Under the pieces are notes generated by a model. It was not told where the DNA came from and did no database searches. It saw nothing but the letters and a program-made list of their open reading frames with translations. Shown in pieces: positions 26,918 to 37,574 of a stretch of 64,000 bases of DNA. Both the position numbers and the translations under genes were made by a program. How positions within the stretch are numbered: the first letter of the stretch is position 1; every line of letters starts with the position of its first letter. This DNA is from Pseudomonas sp. S09G 359 (GTDB lineage Bacteria; Pseudomonadota; Gammaproteobacteria; Pseudomonadales; Pseudomonadaceae), in assembly GCF_002843605.1 (NCBI RefSeq), contig NZ_CP025263.1:4431501-4495500 (forward strand). Direction: 5' to 3'.

Positions 26918-28266
26918 GCGGGGCTCCTTTGCTGCAACCAGCGCTCCAGGTGATGAATATCGACACCGCCGGCGCAGAAAGCCGGGTCGTCAAGAATGTC
27001 GCGGTGCAAGGGGATATTGGTGCTGATGCCGTCCACGATCATTTCGCTGAGGGCCAGGCGCATGCGCGCCATGGCCTCTTCGCGGGTGGCGCCATGGGTG
27101 ATGACCTTGGCCACCATCGAGTCGTAATACGGCGGCACGCGATAGCCGGTGGTCACATGGGAATCAACCCGCACGCCAAAGCCGCCGGGCACTTCCCAGC
27201 GCTGGATCAACCCAGGCGTGGGCATGAAGGTGAGCGGGTCTTCGGCGTTGATGCGGCATTCCAGGGAGTGGCCGTTGAGCTGCACGTCCTCTTGACGCAG
27301 GCTCAGCACTTCACCGCGCGCCATGCGCAGCTGCTGCTGGACGATATCGATGCCGGTGGTCATCTCGGTGACCGGGTGCTCCACCTGCAAACGGGTGTTC
27401 ATCTCGATGAAAAAGAACTCGCCGTCCTCATACAGAAACTCGAACGTACCGACGCCGCGATAACCGATCTGCCGGCAGGCCTCGGCGCAGCGTTCACCGA
27501 CCTGGGCGATCAGCGCAGGATCGATACCGGGTGCGGGGGCTTCCTCGAGCACTTTCTGGTGGCGGCGTTGCAGCGAGCAATCACGGCAACCGAGCCAGAT
27601 GGCATGGCCATGGGCATCACACAACACCTGGATTTCCACGTGCCGGGGGTGACCGAGGAATTTCTCGATGTACAGTTCCGGGTTGCCGAACGCCAGCCGC
27701 GCCTCTTCACGGGTAAGACCAATAGCGGCGAGCAACTCGGCCTCGGCCTGCACCACGCGCATGCCACGGCCACCGCCGCCACCAGCGGCCTTGACGATCA
27801 CCGGGTAGCCGATGTCGGCAGCGATGGCGAGGATGCTCGCGTCGTCGGTGGGCATCGTCGAATCCGGCCCGGGCACACAGGGCACGCCGGCTTCGCGCAT
27901 GGCGCGCTTGGCCGCCACCTTGTCACCCATGGTTCGGATGCACGCCGCGCTGGGGCCGATAAAGGTCAGGCCGGTGGCCTCGATGCGTTCGGCAAAGCCG
28001 GCGTTTTCCGAGAGGAAGCCATAGCCGGGGTGAATCGCCTGGGCCCCCGTGACCTTGGCGGCAAACAGCAACGCGCTCTGGTTGAGGTAGCTCAGCCCAG
28101 GCGCGGCCGGGCCGATGCACAGCGACTCGTCGGCATTGTGTACGTATTGCGCGTGGCGGTCCGCTTCGGAGTGCACCGCCACGGTCTTGATGCCCAGGCC
28201 ATGGCAGGCACGCTGAATGCGCAGGGCGATTTCGCCACGGTTGGCGATCAGCACTTTGTCGAACAT
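26914..28266 (-). CDS. accC: Biotin carboxylase (AccC-like, accessory copy)
   Basis: 450 residues from the ATG at 28266 (AGGTGA upstream; a GTG three codons earlier is poorer). Biotin carboxylase N-domain ([20 protein letters not shown]), ATP-grasp with [14 protein letters not shown], catalytic loop [20 protein letters not shown] and the C-terminal domain. The enzyme carboxylates biotin with ATP and bicarbonate. Its operon partners are the AccB-like carrier (33 bp upstream) and PxpB/PxpC rather than an acetyl-CoA carboxyltransferase, so this is an accessory carboxylase and not the housekeeping fatty-acid enzyme. Confidence 0.92.
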   Translation of the reverse strand: MFDKVLIANRGEIALRIQRACHGLGIKTVAVHSEADRHAQYVHNADESLCIGPAAPGLSYLNQSALLFAAKVTGAQAIHPGYGFLSENAGFAERIEATGLTFIGPSAACIRTMGDKVAAKRAMREAGVPCVPGPDSTMPTDDASILAIAADIGYPVIVKAAGGGGGRGMRVVQAEAELLAAIGLTREEARLAFGNPELYIEKFLGHPRHVEIQVLCDAHGHAIWLGCRDCSLQRRHQKVLEEAPAPGIDPALIAQVGERCAEACRQIGYRGVGTFEFLYEDGEFFFIEMNTRLQVEHPVTEMTTGIDIVQQQLRMARGEVLSLRQEDVQLNGHSLECRINAEDPLTFMPTPGLIQRWEVPGGFGVRVDSHVTTGYRVPPYYDSMVAKVITHGATREEAMARMRLALSEMIVDGISTNIPLHRDILDDPAFCAGGVDIHHLERWLQQRSPA

Positions 28267-28299
28267 TGAATTCACCTGAATAACAAATATGCGTGGGGG

Positions 28300-28707
28300 T
28301 CAACCGAGTCGGAACAAAGCCTGGCCGGCTTCGACTTCAACCCCGCTCTGGGCCAGGATCTCAAGGACCTGGCCTGCAGCCTTGGCCTTGACCGGGTGGA
28401 ACATTTTCATCGCCTCGATCACCGCCACGGTCTGGCCGGCTTCGATGGCCTGGCCCACGGTCACGAACGGCGCTTCACCGACGGCGGGCGTCAGGTGCAG
28501 CACGCCGTAGAGGCTGGCCTTGATCTCAATGGCGGTGGCCGCCGGCGTGGCTTTGGGCGCGGCAACCACGCTCGGTGTGACGCTGATTACCGCCTGCCCC
28601 GGCTGCTTGAACAGCCGCAACGTGCTGTCGCCTTCGGTGAGGCTCAGCTCCAGCAGATCGGATTCGGCGAGCAAATCCATCAACCCCTTGATACGTGCTG
28701 AATCCAT
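28300..28707 (-). CDS. accB: Biotin carboxyl carrier protein (AccB-like, accessory copy)
   Basis: 135 residues from the ATG at 28707. Short linker rich in Ala/Pro (residues 43-60), then a biotinyl domain with the intact acceptor motif EAMKM, biotin lysine at 101. It is shorter than housekeeping AccB. It is probably the first structural gene of the operon and supplies the carboxyl carrier to the biotin carboxylase downstream. Confidence 0.9.
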   Translation of the reverse strand: MDSARIKGLMDLLAESDLLELSLTEGDSTLRLFKQPGQAVISVTPSVVAAPKATPAATAIEIKASLYGVLHLTPAVGEAPFVTVGQAIEAGQTVAVIEAMKMFHPVKAKAAGQVLEILAQSGVEVEAGQALFRLG

Positions 28708-28811
28708 GTATGGCCCCTGCCTGTCGAGCGTGTCTTGAGTGGATGGGCCCAATCTACCGAGCCCCTCGAAAAGCGGCCAAGACGCTTTGGCTTTGGGGTG
28801 ATAAGCCGCCC

Positions 28812-29756
28812 TTATGACGCGCTGCCACGCATCTGCGCCACCAGCTCCAGCAGGATCGCCTTGACCGCCTGGGCCGGTACCGACAACGGCAGATGCCCGG
28901 ACAGGCACAAGGCCAAGGGCGCCTCGACTTCGGGCTCGACGATGCGGCACAGATGCACCGCAGGGTCCGCCGCCATCACCCGCGCGGACGACTCCGGCAA
29001 GATGGTCGAACCAAAGTGATCGGCCACGGCGGCGGTGAGGGTTGTGGAGGATTCAATCTCGGCCACCACCCGCACGCCGAGGCCGATACGCAGGAACGCT
29101 TCGTCCACCAAGCGGCGCATCACGTTGTAGGGACGCGGCAGCAGCATGTCCATGTCGGCCAGCTCGGCCAGGGGAATGTCTTCTCGGCTGGCGATGGCCG
29201 GGTCGGCACTCACCAGGTACAGCGGCTCGCGCAGCAGCGAGACAAAACTCAAGCCGTGCACCTCGCGCCCACCATAGAGCACCGCCATGTCCATGCGGCC
29301 GTTCATGATCAGCTCGCTGAGGGTGGTGCCGAAGTTTTCATTGAGGTACAGCAGGATGCCGGGATGGCGCTCGCGCACCGTGCGCAGCAGCGGCAGCGAC
29401 AAGGTCGACGCCGCCGTCCCCGGCGCCAGGCCCACCGACACCTGCCCGGACAAGGCATGCCCGGTGGCATTGATATCACTCTGCGCCTGCTCGCACTGGC
29501 GCAGGATGATCTGCGCATGGCCGTACAGCACCTTGCCCGCCTCGGTCGGCGTGACGCCACGCTTGGTGCGGATCAGCAACTGCTGCTGCAACTCCGCTTC
29601 CAGGGTGGCCAGTTGTTGGCTCAGCGCGGGCTGCGCCACATGCAGGACGTCGGCGGCCTGGGTCATGCTGCCGATGTCGACCAGTTTCACGAAATACTTC
29701 AATCGGCGCAGGTTCAAGTGGGCGGTGCTCGTGTGAGGGGGATTGCGGGCTAACAC
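28812..29756 (-). CDS. LysR-family regulator of the carboxylase/PxpABC operon
   Basis: Up to 314 residues from GTG 29756; the start is uncertain because no ribosome site is obvious and a REPIN begins just upstream. Helix-turn-helix: LRRLKYFVKLVDIGSMTQAADVLHVAQPALSQQLATLE. The effector domain (GQVSVGLAPGTAASTLSLPLL; FVSLLREPLYLVSADP) resembles the Nac-like group of LysR proteins that tune nitrogen use. It lies on the same strand 104 bp upstream of accB, so it probably controls that operon. Confidence 0.88.
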   Translation of the reverse strand: MLARNPPHTSTAHLNLRRLKYFVKLVDIGSMTQAADVLHVAQPALSQQLATLEAELQQQLLIRTKRGVTPTEAGKVLYGHAQIILRQCEQAQSDINATGHALSGQVSVGLAPGTAASTLSLPLLRTVRERHPGILLYLNENFGTTLSELIMNGRMDMAVLYGGREVHGLSFVSLLREPLYLVSADPAIASREDIPLAELADMDMLLPRPYNVMRRLVDEAFLRIGLGVRVVAEIESSTTLTAAVADHFGSTILPESSARVMAADPAVHLCRIVEPEVEAPLALCLSGHLPLSVPAQAVKAILLELVAQMRGSAS

Positions 29757-30090
29757 TTTAAATGTGGGAGGGGGCTTGCCCCCGATAGCGGTGTGTCAGT
29801 CAGCACATCCGGCACTGGTACACAGCCATCGGGGGCAAGCCCCCTCCCACAGGGGTCAAGGGTGGTCTGCAAAAGGTAGGCCAGCCTGGTGATCAGCCAT
29901 AAGGCTTTGCTATGGCTGCCCTCAATCCCCCACCCAAAGCACCCGCCCGGAGCAACCAGGGCTGGACGCACCGCAACAGTGCAGCCCCAGCCATAAGCAC
30001 TGCCTATCAAACCAGAACGATCTCGTCTTATGGCGCCCTGCCCCGTGCCTCGTACTGTGACCCTGCCAACGTCATCAACGAGGAACGCCC
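29757..30090. repeat. 334-bp gene-free stretch between LysR and aminotransferase, mostly a REPIN
   Basis: A REPIN fills 29761-29851. The remaining 240 bp up to the aminotransferase start contain no gene I can support and presumably carry the aminotransferase promoter. Confidence 0.7.
29761..29851. repeat. REPIN (inverted pair of REP palindromes)
   Basis: Left arm ATGTGGGAGGGGGCTTGCCC, right arm GGGCAAGCCCCCTCCCACA (about 29833-29851), separated by roughly 50 bases of unrelated sequence. Same arms as the pairs at 34.3 and 63.8 kb. Confidence 0.9.
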
Positions 30091-31299
<1,209 letters not shown>

Positions 31300-31305
31300 G
31301 GACCG

Positions 31306-32841
31306 ATGATGACCGTGGCGGCCCACCCTCCCCTGAGTTTCAAGCAAGCCTTGCTGGCCATGCTCGGTATCTCTCTGGTGCTGATGCTTTCGGCACTGGA
31401 CCAGACGGTGATCGGCAATGCCTTGCCGAGCATCGTCGCCGAGCTGGATGGCTTTGAACTCTATGCGTGGGTCGCCACCGGTTACCTGCTGGCGTCCATC
31501 GTTACCATTCCGATTTTCGGGCGGCTGGGGGATTACTACGGGCGCAAGCCATTCGTGCTGGCGGCCACGTTGATTTTCACCCTGGCGTCGCTGGTCTGTG
31601 CCTTGGCCAATGACATGCTGGTGCTGGTGATTGGCCGCGCGTTACAGGGCATCGGCGGTGGCATGTTGATCGGCACGGCGTTCGCCTGCATTCCCGAACT
31701 GTTCCCCGATACCCGCCAACGCCTGCGCTGGCAGATGCTGTTGAGCGCGCTGTTCAGCGTGGTCAATGCCATCGGCCCGGGCTTGGGCGGGTATCTCACT
31801 GGCGCATTCGGCTGGCGCTCGGTGTTCTACATCAACCTGCCATTGGGTGGCCTGGCGCTGTTGATCGCCTGGCGTTGCTTGCCGTGGTATCGCCCGCAGC
31901 AACGCGTCGGCATCCGCCTGGATTGGCCTGGCGCGCTATTGATCGCCCTGGCGCTGGGCAGCCTGCAGCTGTTTGTGGAGTGGCTGGGGCATTCGAGCCT
32001 GGCCCTGAGTGCGGCGCTGGGGCTGGGTTGCATCAGCGCGATCATCGCGTTGTGGCACTGGGAGCGCCGCTGCCCCCACGCCCTGTTGCCTGCGGCGTTG
32101 TTCAGCCTGCCGAGCCTGCGGGTGTTGTTCATCCTGTCGGTGGCCGCCGGCGCGATCATGTTTTCGCTGCTGTTCTACTTGCCGTTGCTGCTCCAAGGCG
32201 CCTACGGCTACTCGCCCCAGGACGCCGGTTTATTGATCACGCCGTTGGCGCTGAGCATCACCTTGGGGGCCATCGTCAATAGCCGCATCGTTACCCGCCT
32301 GCGCAATCCCAATCTGTTGCCGTTGGCGGGGTTTGTCGCGCTGCTGCTGGCGTGCGTGGGCCTCGCGGTGGTCGGGCGTGGGGCCTCGTTCAATGAGCTG
32401 CTGGGCTTGATTCTGCTGGCGGGACTGGGCCTGGGCTTCATCCTGCTGAACCTCACGGTGTTTACCCAGACCCTGGCCGAACGGCAGTTCCTCGGTGTCG
32501 CCACGGCGCTCACGCAATCGTTGCGTCTGGTCGGCGGGTTATTGGGTACGGCGGGTATGGGTGTGCTGGTCAACCTGCTCTACGGCGCCCAGTTGCAGCG
32601 GGTGTTTTTAGCCGCCAACCACGCTGAGGGGATTGCCCTGTACGCCGACCCGCAGGCGCTGTTGCACACCCCGCTTGAAGCCTCGCCCTGGCTGGACCTG
32701 GCCCGTGACGCATTGGCCCAGTCGGTAGGCGTCGGCCTGTTGCTGTGCGCCGGCATCGGCGTGCTTGCCCTGATGATTCTGTACCGCTTGCCGCCGGTGC
32801 GACTGCATGTCGTGTCGGCCACCGTTGCTCCTGAAAAATAA
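31306..32841 (+). CDS. DHA2-family major facilitator exporter (EmrB/QacA type, 14 TM)
   Basis: 511 residues. Motif C-type and A-type features of DHA2 drug:proton antiporters: LDQTVIGNALPSIVAEL in TM1, GRLGDYYGRKPF loop, GRALQGIGGGMLIGTAFACIPELFP. About 14 hydrophobic segments. It is co-transcribed with the aminotransferase (6 bp spacing). It probably exports a drug-like or amino-acid-derived compound. Confidence 0.9.
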   Translation: MMTVAAHPPLSFKQALLAMLGISLVLMLSALDQTVIGNALPSIVAELDGFELYAWVATGYLLASIVTIPIFGRLGDYYGRKPFVLAATLIFTLASLVCALANDMLVLVIGRALQGIGGGMLIGTAFACIPELFPDTRQRLRWQMLLSALFSVVNAIGPGLGGYLTGAFGWRSVFYINLPLGGLALLIAWRCLPWYRPQQRVGIRLDWPGALLIALALGSLQLFVEWLGHSSLALSAALGLGCISAIIALWHWERRCPHALLPAALFSLPSLRVLFILSVAAGAIMFSLLFYLPLLLQGAYGYSPQDAGLLITPLALSITLGAIVNSRIVTRLRNPNLLPLAGFVALLLACVGLAVVGRGASFNELLGLILLAGLGLGFILLNLTVFTQTLAERQFLGVATALTQSLRLVGGLLGTAGMGVLVNLLYGAQLQRVFLAANHAEGIALYADPQALLHTPLEASPWLDLARDALAQSVGVGLLLCAGIGVLALMILYRLPPVRLHVVSATVAPEK

Positions 32842-32902
32842 AAATTTTACTGCCGCCTTTGACTGCCCTGAAAAAAACCAACCACACATGGGGATGACAC
32901 CG

Positions 32903-34234
32903 ATGGAGCTTTTCAATCGCGCACCAACCGTACTCGCCGGCCTCTGCGGCCTGATGATCGCCCAGCAGGGCTACGCCGCAGGCCTGGTCGAAGACAGCAA
33001 ACTCAATGTACTGGCCCGCAACTTCTTCAGTAACGCCGACAACCGCAGCGGCGCGGCCGACCCCAACTACACCCAGGAATGGGGCCAGGGTTTCATCGCC
33101 AACTTCGAGTCGGGTTTCACCCAGGGCACCGTGGGCTTCGGCGTAGACGCCATCGGCATGTTCGGCGTGCGCCTGGACTCCGGCAAGGGTCGCCACTACA
33201 ACCCGCAAAGCACCGCGTTCAACGGCAACGTGTTCCCCACTGATCATGACGGCCGCGCGGTAGACGAGTTCGGCAGCCTGGGCCTGACCGCCAAGGCGCG
33301 CTTTGCCAAGACCGAGCTGAAATACGGCACCCTGGTGCCGATGCTGCCAGTGGTGATGTCCACCGACCGCATGCTGCAACAAACCTTCAATGGCGGCCAG
33401 GTGCAGTCCAAGGACCTGGAGAACTTCACCTTCACCCTCGGCCAGTTGGAGCACGTGAAGGGCCGTGGCTCGAGCGACCAGATGGGCATGTCGATCCCCG
33501 GCGCCAACAACGCGCGTACCGGCACCTTCGTCAACAAGTTCTATTACGGCGGCGTGGACTACAAACCCAGCAAAGACCTGACCCTGCAGTACTACTACGG
33601 CAACCTGCAGGACTTCTACAAACAGAACTTCCTGGGCCTCAAGTACGACTGGCAGGTCGGCCCCGGCACCCTGCGCACCGACCTGCGCCACTTTGATAAC
33701 CACTCCGACGGCGCCAACGGCAATGACCCGGCCTACTACACCTTCGGCTATTACGGCGACGGCGTTACCAAGGGCAAGGTCGACAGCCGCTTGAACAGCG
33801 CCCTGTTCACTTACCTGGTCAACGGCCACACCATTGCCGCCGGCCTGCAACAGGTCAGCGGCGACAGCGATGCGGTGTGGTTGAACCAAGGTGATGGTTC
33901 CACGGCGTATTTCATGACCGAGTCGATGATCGGCAAATTCCAGCGCGCCGGGGAAACCACCTGGCAGGTGCGTTACGGTTACGACTTTGCCAGCGTCGGC
34001 GTGCCGGGCCTGAGCTTCATGGGCATGTACGAAAGCGGCTCGAATATCCGCACGCCAACCGGCGATAAAAGCGAGTGGGAACGCAACCTGACGGTGAGCT
34101 ATGTGATCCAGCAAGGCCCGCTGAAGAACCTGAGCATCGCGTTGCGCCATGCTTCGTTGCGCACCGAAGTGACCACCCAGCGTGACAGTGATGAGCATCG
34201 GGTGATTGTCAGCTACCCGATGAACATCCTGTAA
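32903..34234 (+). CDS. OprD-family outer-membrane porin
   Basis: 443 residues from the ATG at 32903 (GGGGA upstream); ATGs at 32888 and 32894 are in frame but lack a ribosome site. Signal peptide ending in YAAG, then AGLVEDSKLNVLARNFF, a characteristic OprD start. The body has typical strands such as FTFTLGQLEHVKGRGSSDQM, YYGGVDYKPSKDLTLQYYYG and the terminal HRVIVSYPMNIL. OprD porins admit small basic or carboxylic nutrients. It follows the aminotransferase and exporter on the same strand. Confidence 0.92.
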   Translation: MELFNRAPTVLAGLCGLMIAQQGYAAGLVEDSKLNVLARNFFSNADNRSGAADPNYTQEWGQGFIANFESGFTQGTVGFGVDAIGMFGVRLDSGKGRHYNPQSTAFNGNVFPTDHDGRAVDEFGSLGLTAKARFAKTELKYGTLVPMLPVVMSTDRMLQQTFNGGQVQSKDLENFTFTLGQLEHVKGRGSSDQMGMSIPGANNARTGTFVNKFYYGGVDYKPSKDLTLQYYYGNLQDFYKQNFLGLKYDWQVGPGTLRTDLRHFDNHSDGANGNDPAYYTFGYYGDGVTKGKVDSRLNSALFTYLVNGHTIAAGLQQVSGDSDAVWLNQGDGSTAYFMTESMIGKFQRAGETTWQVRYGYDFASVGVPGLSFMGMYESGSNIRTPTGDKSEWERNLTVSYVIQQGPLKNLSIALRHASLRTEVTTQRDSDEHRVIVSYPMNIL

Positions 34235-34252
34235 ACCCGAGTTGTGAAGATC

Positions 34253-34347
34253 AAATGTGGGAGGGGGCTTGCCCCCGATGACTGAGTGTCAGTTAATAAA
34301 TTTATAACTGACCCACCGCTATCGGGGGCAAGCCCTCTCCCACATTT
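34253..34347. repeat. REPIN between convergent porin and pfeE
   Basis: Inverted REP arms AATGTGGGAGGGGGCTTGCC and GGCAAGCCCTCTCCCACATT (one base differs from the perfect partner) enclose about 50 bases. Located between converging genes, where it may also end transcription. Confidence 0.9.
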
Positions 34348-34358
34348 TTTCATGCGCG

Positions 34359-35234
34359 TTATGGCTGCTGGCTGATGTGTTCCAGGGTGTAGTGCAGTGA
34401 CGCGGGCAGCATGGGCCCATGACTCAAGCCAGGGAATGCCTGGTACTGCACTTTCAACCCCTTCACCTGCTGCAACGAGGCCAACAGTTGCTTCGCTGCT
34501 CCCCCCTGTTCGCCCTTGGGCCCGGTGCGCATCGCCGGGCTCGCGGGCTCTTCATCCCCACGCATCATCAGCAATGTGCGCGGCTTGCCGTGCAGGCGTT
34601 GCGCCAGGCCTTCGGTATTGATCACCCCGCCATTCCACCACAGCGACGGGCTCGCAGCCGCGTACTCATCGAATGCCTGTGGCCGGGTCATCAGCGTGTA
34701 CAACACCAGCAACCCACCATAGGAATGCCCCCACAACACCTGGCGCCTGGGCGTCTCTTGCAGACGCTGGTTGATCAGTGGGCGGATCTGCTCGGTCAGC
34801 AGGTCCAGGAACGGCTCCGCGCCGCCGCTGGGCACAGCCGTCAGCGGATCGCGTTGCGCGCCCTCGCCCACTTGGGGGGTGTAATCGAAAGTGCGGGCGT
34901 TGCGCTCGATGCGCAGTGGCGTGGCGTAGCCCACCGCGACCAGCACCGGCGGTGCGGCGCTGTGGGCCAGGCGGTGGAGCAGCGGCGTATCCAGCGCCGC
35001 CATCGCCGCGTTGCCGTCCAGCAGGTAGGCGACGGGGTTGGCGGTGCTGACCTTAAGCGGTCGGCCGAGCCAGATGCGATAGTGCCGAGCGCCATCGGCG
35101 GAGTCCAATTCCAAGGTGCTGAAACTGTAATCGCTGGCCTCGCGCAGCACCGGCGCATCCATCAGTTGCTCGGGGGCCGGCTTGGCATAGGCGCACTGGG
35201 CGAACAGCATGGCCAGCAGGATCACGCGCCCCAT
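34359..35234 (-). CDS. pfeE: Periplasmic enterobactin-type siderophore esterase (PfeE-like)
   Basis: 291 residues with signal peptide cleaved after AYA. Alpha/beta hydrolase of the Fes/IroE/PfeE family: WGHSYGG nucleophile Ser171, partner histidine in the C-terminal GLSHGP. The gene starts on the last base of the TonB receptor stop (TGATG). In P. aeruginosa the esterase PfeE opens ferri-enterobactin in the periplasm, and the same gene order pfeR-pfeS-pfeA-pfeE is seen here, which is strong context. Confidence 0.9.
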   Translation of the reverse strand: MGRVILLAMLFAQCAYAKPAPEQLMDAPVLREASDYSFSTLELDSADGARHYRIWLGRPLKVSTANPVAYLLDGNAAMAALDTPLLHRLAHSAAPPVLVAVGYATPLRIERNARTFDYTPQVGEGAQRDPLTAVPSGGAEPFLDLLTEQIRPLINQRLQETPRRQVLWGHSYGGLLVLYTLMTRPQAFDEYAAASPSLWWNGGVINTEGLAQRLHGKPRTLLMMRGDEEPASPAMRTGPKGEQGGAAKQLLASLQQVKGLKVQYQAFPGLSHGPMLPASLHYTLEHISQQP

Positions 35235-37477
35235 CAGAACGACGCCGTGAGGCTGGTGTACAGGGTGCGGCCGGACTGGTTGTAAGTGGCAGCGCCGGCA
35301 CCGTCGATGTTGTTCACGCCCTGGGCGTTGCCTTCACGCCACAGGCGTTTGTCGAAGACGTTATCGACACCGGCAGTGAGGCTCAGGTTCTTGGTGATGG
35401 CGTAGGTGCCGCTCACGCCGGCAATCGCGTACGGCGACAGTTGGTTGTTGGCCGAACCGGTCACGCGGTTGCCGTGGTAGTCATATTTTTTCGGGGTTTG
35501 CTTGCCGTAGTAGGCCACGCTGGCTTGCAGGGACAGGTCCTGGGTGGCCTGCCAGTCGAGCATCGAGTTGAGGGTGTATTTGGGCGTGACCGAGAGCACG
35601 TCGCCAGTCTGTTTGTTTTTCGATTGCAGCATGTAGGTGAAGTTGTTGGTCCAGGTCAGCGACTCGGCCAGCGGCAGGCTGAGGTTGCCTTCCAGGCCTT
35701 CGACCAGGGCCTTGGGCACGTTTTCCCACTGGAACACATTGGCGTTGGCGGTGCTGCCGGTGCCGCCTGTGGCAGTGCCGACCGGCGTGAGGCCGGACTC
35801 GATCTTGTTCTTGTAGTCATTGCGGAAATAGGTCAGGCCGGCAACCACGCCGTCATTGTTGCGGTACTCGATACCCAGCTCCTTGTTGACGCTGGTTTCG
35901 GCGTCCAGGTCCGCATTGCCTTGCAGGTAGCAGCTCTTGGTCGAGCCATAGCAACCCTGGCCGTTGCTGTACAGCAGGTAGTTAGGGTTGAGCTGGTAAA
36001 GGTTCGGCGCCTTGTACGAACGGGCGATACCCGCCTTCAGCGTCAGGGTGTCGGTGAGCACCTGGGACAGGTTGAGCGACGGGCTCCAGTTGTCGCCGAC
36101 GATATCGTGGTGATCCAGGCGCAGGCCGGGGGTCAGGCGTGTGCCGGGGCGCAGTTCGAGGTTGTCTTCGGCAAACACCGAGAAAATCCGCGCCGACGAG
36201 GTGCTGCTGCGATTGGTGCTGGTGAGCCCCGAAACAGCGCCGCCGGCGGTGGTGGTCTGGGTATTGGCGCTGGGGTCGTCGAGCTTGGATTCGACCCACT
36301 CAGTGCCCAGGGTCAGCACCTGGTCGACCCCGGCGTGCAGCGGCAGGTTGACCTCGCCATGGGCGGTCAGGTCACGCAGCACGCTGGTGTAGAAACTGGT
36401 GTTGGCGAAGATGCCTTCGGTGCCGCCCGCCAGGCCCTCATTGATGCGGCTATTGCGGGTCTTTTCATATTGCAGGTAGGCGAGGCTGCTGCCGAAATCC
36501 CATTCGCCACGGTGGGTCAGCGCATAGTGCTCACGATAGAGAATATTGGTCTCATGGCCGAGCATGCTTTTCACGCTGGCGTTGGAGTTGGTGTTCTGGG
36601 TGTCGCCGGTATAGATGTTGCCCTGGCGGCTGAAACCGGCTTCCAGGTCGAGGGTCTGCTCGGGGGTCATTTTCCAGCTGAGCAAGCCGTTGACGTCTTT
36701 GTTGCGCACCCCTTCGCGACCCGCCGGCAGCGTGCCGATCTGGGTGCCGTAGCGCGTGGATTCGTGGCCGCTGTTGATGTCGGCGTCATCGGCGTCTGTC
36801 TTGGCAATGTTGCCGTACACGCGGTAGCTGAGGGCATCGGTGAGCGGGCCGTTGAGGCCGAAGTTCATGCGCTCGGTCTCGCCCTCGGCTTTGTGCTGGG
36901 CGAAGTTGTGGTAGATCGTCGCCGAGCCATGGGTTTCGGTGCCCGGTTGCTTGGTGATGATATTGACCACGCCGCCCGCTGCGCCGTTGCCATAGCGCGC
37001 GGCCGCCGGGCCGCGGATGACTTCGATGCGTTCGACCTGATCGGCCGGCACCCAGTTGGTGTCGCCCCGGCTGTCACGCTCGCCGCGCCAGCCGTAGCGC
37101 ACCGAATTGCGGCTGCTCACGGGCTTGCCATCCACCAGGATCAAGGTGTTTTCCGGGCCCATGCCGCGGATGTCGATCTGGCGGTTGTTGCCGCGCTGGC
37201 CGCTGCTGGAGTTACCGGTAAGGTTTACGCCCGGCATGGTGCGGATGATCTCCGACAGGTCGTTGGCCGGCGGGCGCTTCTTGATGTCTTCGGCGGTGAT
37301 GATCGACACGCCGGGCATCTGCTTGATCTCTTCCTGTGCGGTGCCCAATACGGTCTGGGTCGGCAATTCCATCGGCGCGGACGGCTCCGTTTGCGCAGGC
37401 AATGGGGCCTGCGCGGCGAAACTGCTGACAGGCAACAGGCTGCAAATACTCACGGCAAGCAGGGACAAGCGGAACAT
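35234..37477 (-). CDS. pfeA: TonB-dependent ferric enterobactin receptor (PfeA/FepA-like)
   Basis: 747 residues from the ATG at 37477 (GGAG upstream); a TTG 21 bases earlier is rejected. Signal peptide ending SFAAQA, TonB box-like ELPTQTVLG, plug domain (IIRTMPGVNLTGNSSSGQRGNNR; GPENTLILVDGKPV; RGPAAARYGNGAAGGVVNIITK) and a 22-strand barrel ending RTLYTSLTASF. The FepA/PfeA family takes up enterobactin and related catecholates. It lies downstream of the PfeSR two-component genes, and a Fur-like site sits 50-70 bp upstream. Confidence 0.93.
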   Translation of the reverse strand: MFRLSLLAVSICSLLPVSSFAAQAPLPAQTEPSAPMELPTQTVLGTAQEEIKQMPGVSIITAEDIKKRPPANDLSEIIRTMPGVNLTGNSSSGQRGNNRQIDIRGMGPENTLILVDGKPVSSRNSVRYGWRGERDSRGDTNWVPADQVERIEVIRGPAAARYGNGAAGGVVNIITKQPGTETHGSATIYHNFAQHKAEGETERMNFGLNGPLTDALSYRVYGNIAKTDADDADINSGHESTRYGTQIGTLPAGREGVRNKDVNGLLSWKMTPEQTLDLEAGFSRQGNIYTGDTQNTNSNASVKSMLGHETNILYREHYALTHRGEWDFGSSLAYLQYEKTRNSRINEGLAGGTEGIFANTSFYTSVLRDLTAHGEVNLPLHAGVDQVLTLGTEWVESKLDDPSANTQTTTAGGAVSGLTSTNRSSTSSARIFSVFAEDNLELRPGTRLTPGLRLDHHDIVGDNWSPSLNLSQVLTDTLTLKAGIARSYKAPNLYQLNPNYLLYSNGQGCYGSTKSCYLQGNADLDAETSVNKELGIEYRNNDGVVAGLTYFRNDYKNKIESGLTPVGTATGGTGSTANANVFQWENVPKALVEGLEGNLSLPLAESLTWTNNFTYMLQSKNKQTGDVLSVTPKYTLNSMLDWQATQDLSLQASVAYYGKQTPKKYDYHGNRVTGSANNQLSPYAIAGVSGTYAITKNLSLTAGVDNVFDKRLWREGNAQGVNNIDGAGAATYNQSGRTLYTSLTASF

Positions 37478-37529
37478 GCGGGGATCTCCAAACGTCAACC
37501 CAACCGATAGCGGTGGGCCATCAAAGATC

Positions 37530-37548
37530 GCAGATGATAATCAGATGC
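37530..37548. promoter_or_regulatory. Candidate Fur box upstream of pfeA
   Basis: The core TGATAATCA (37535-37543) matches nine consecutive positions of the 19-bp Fur consensus GATAATGATAATCATTATC; the outer arms are weak (about 12 of 19 overall). It lies 53-71 bp before the pfeA start and between pfeA and pfeS, as expected for an iron-repressed receptor gene. Confidence 0.6.
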
Positions 37549-37574
37549 AATTGCGAGTAAAGCAACTTAACTTT

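Noticed and set aside
35441..37510. 689-codon plus-strand frame over pfeA
   Set aside because: Antisense shadow; the minus strand gives a full TonB receptor with signal peptide and plug motifs.
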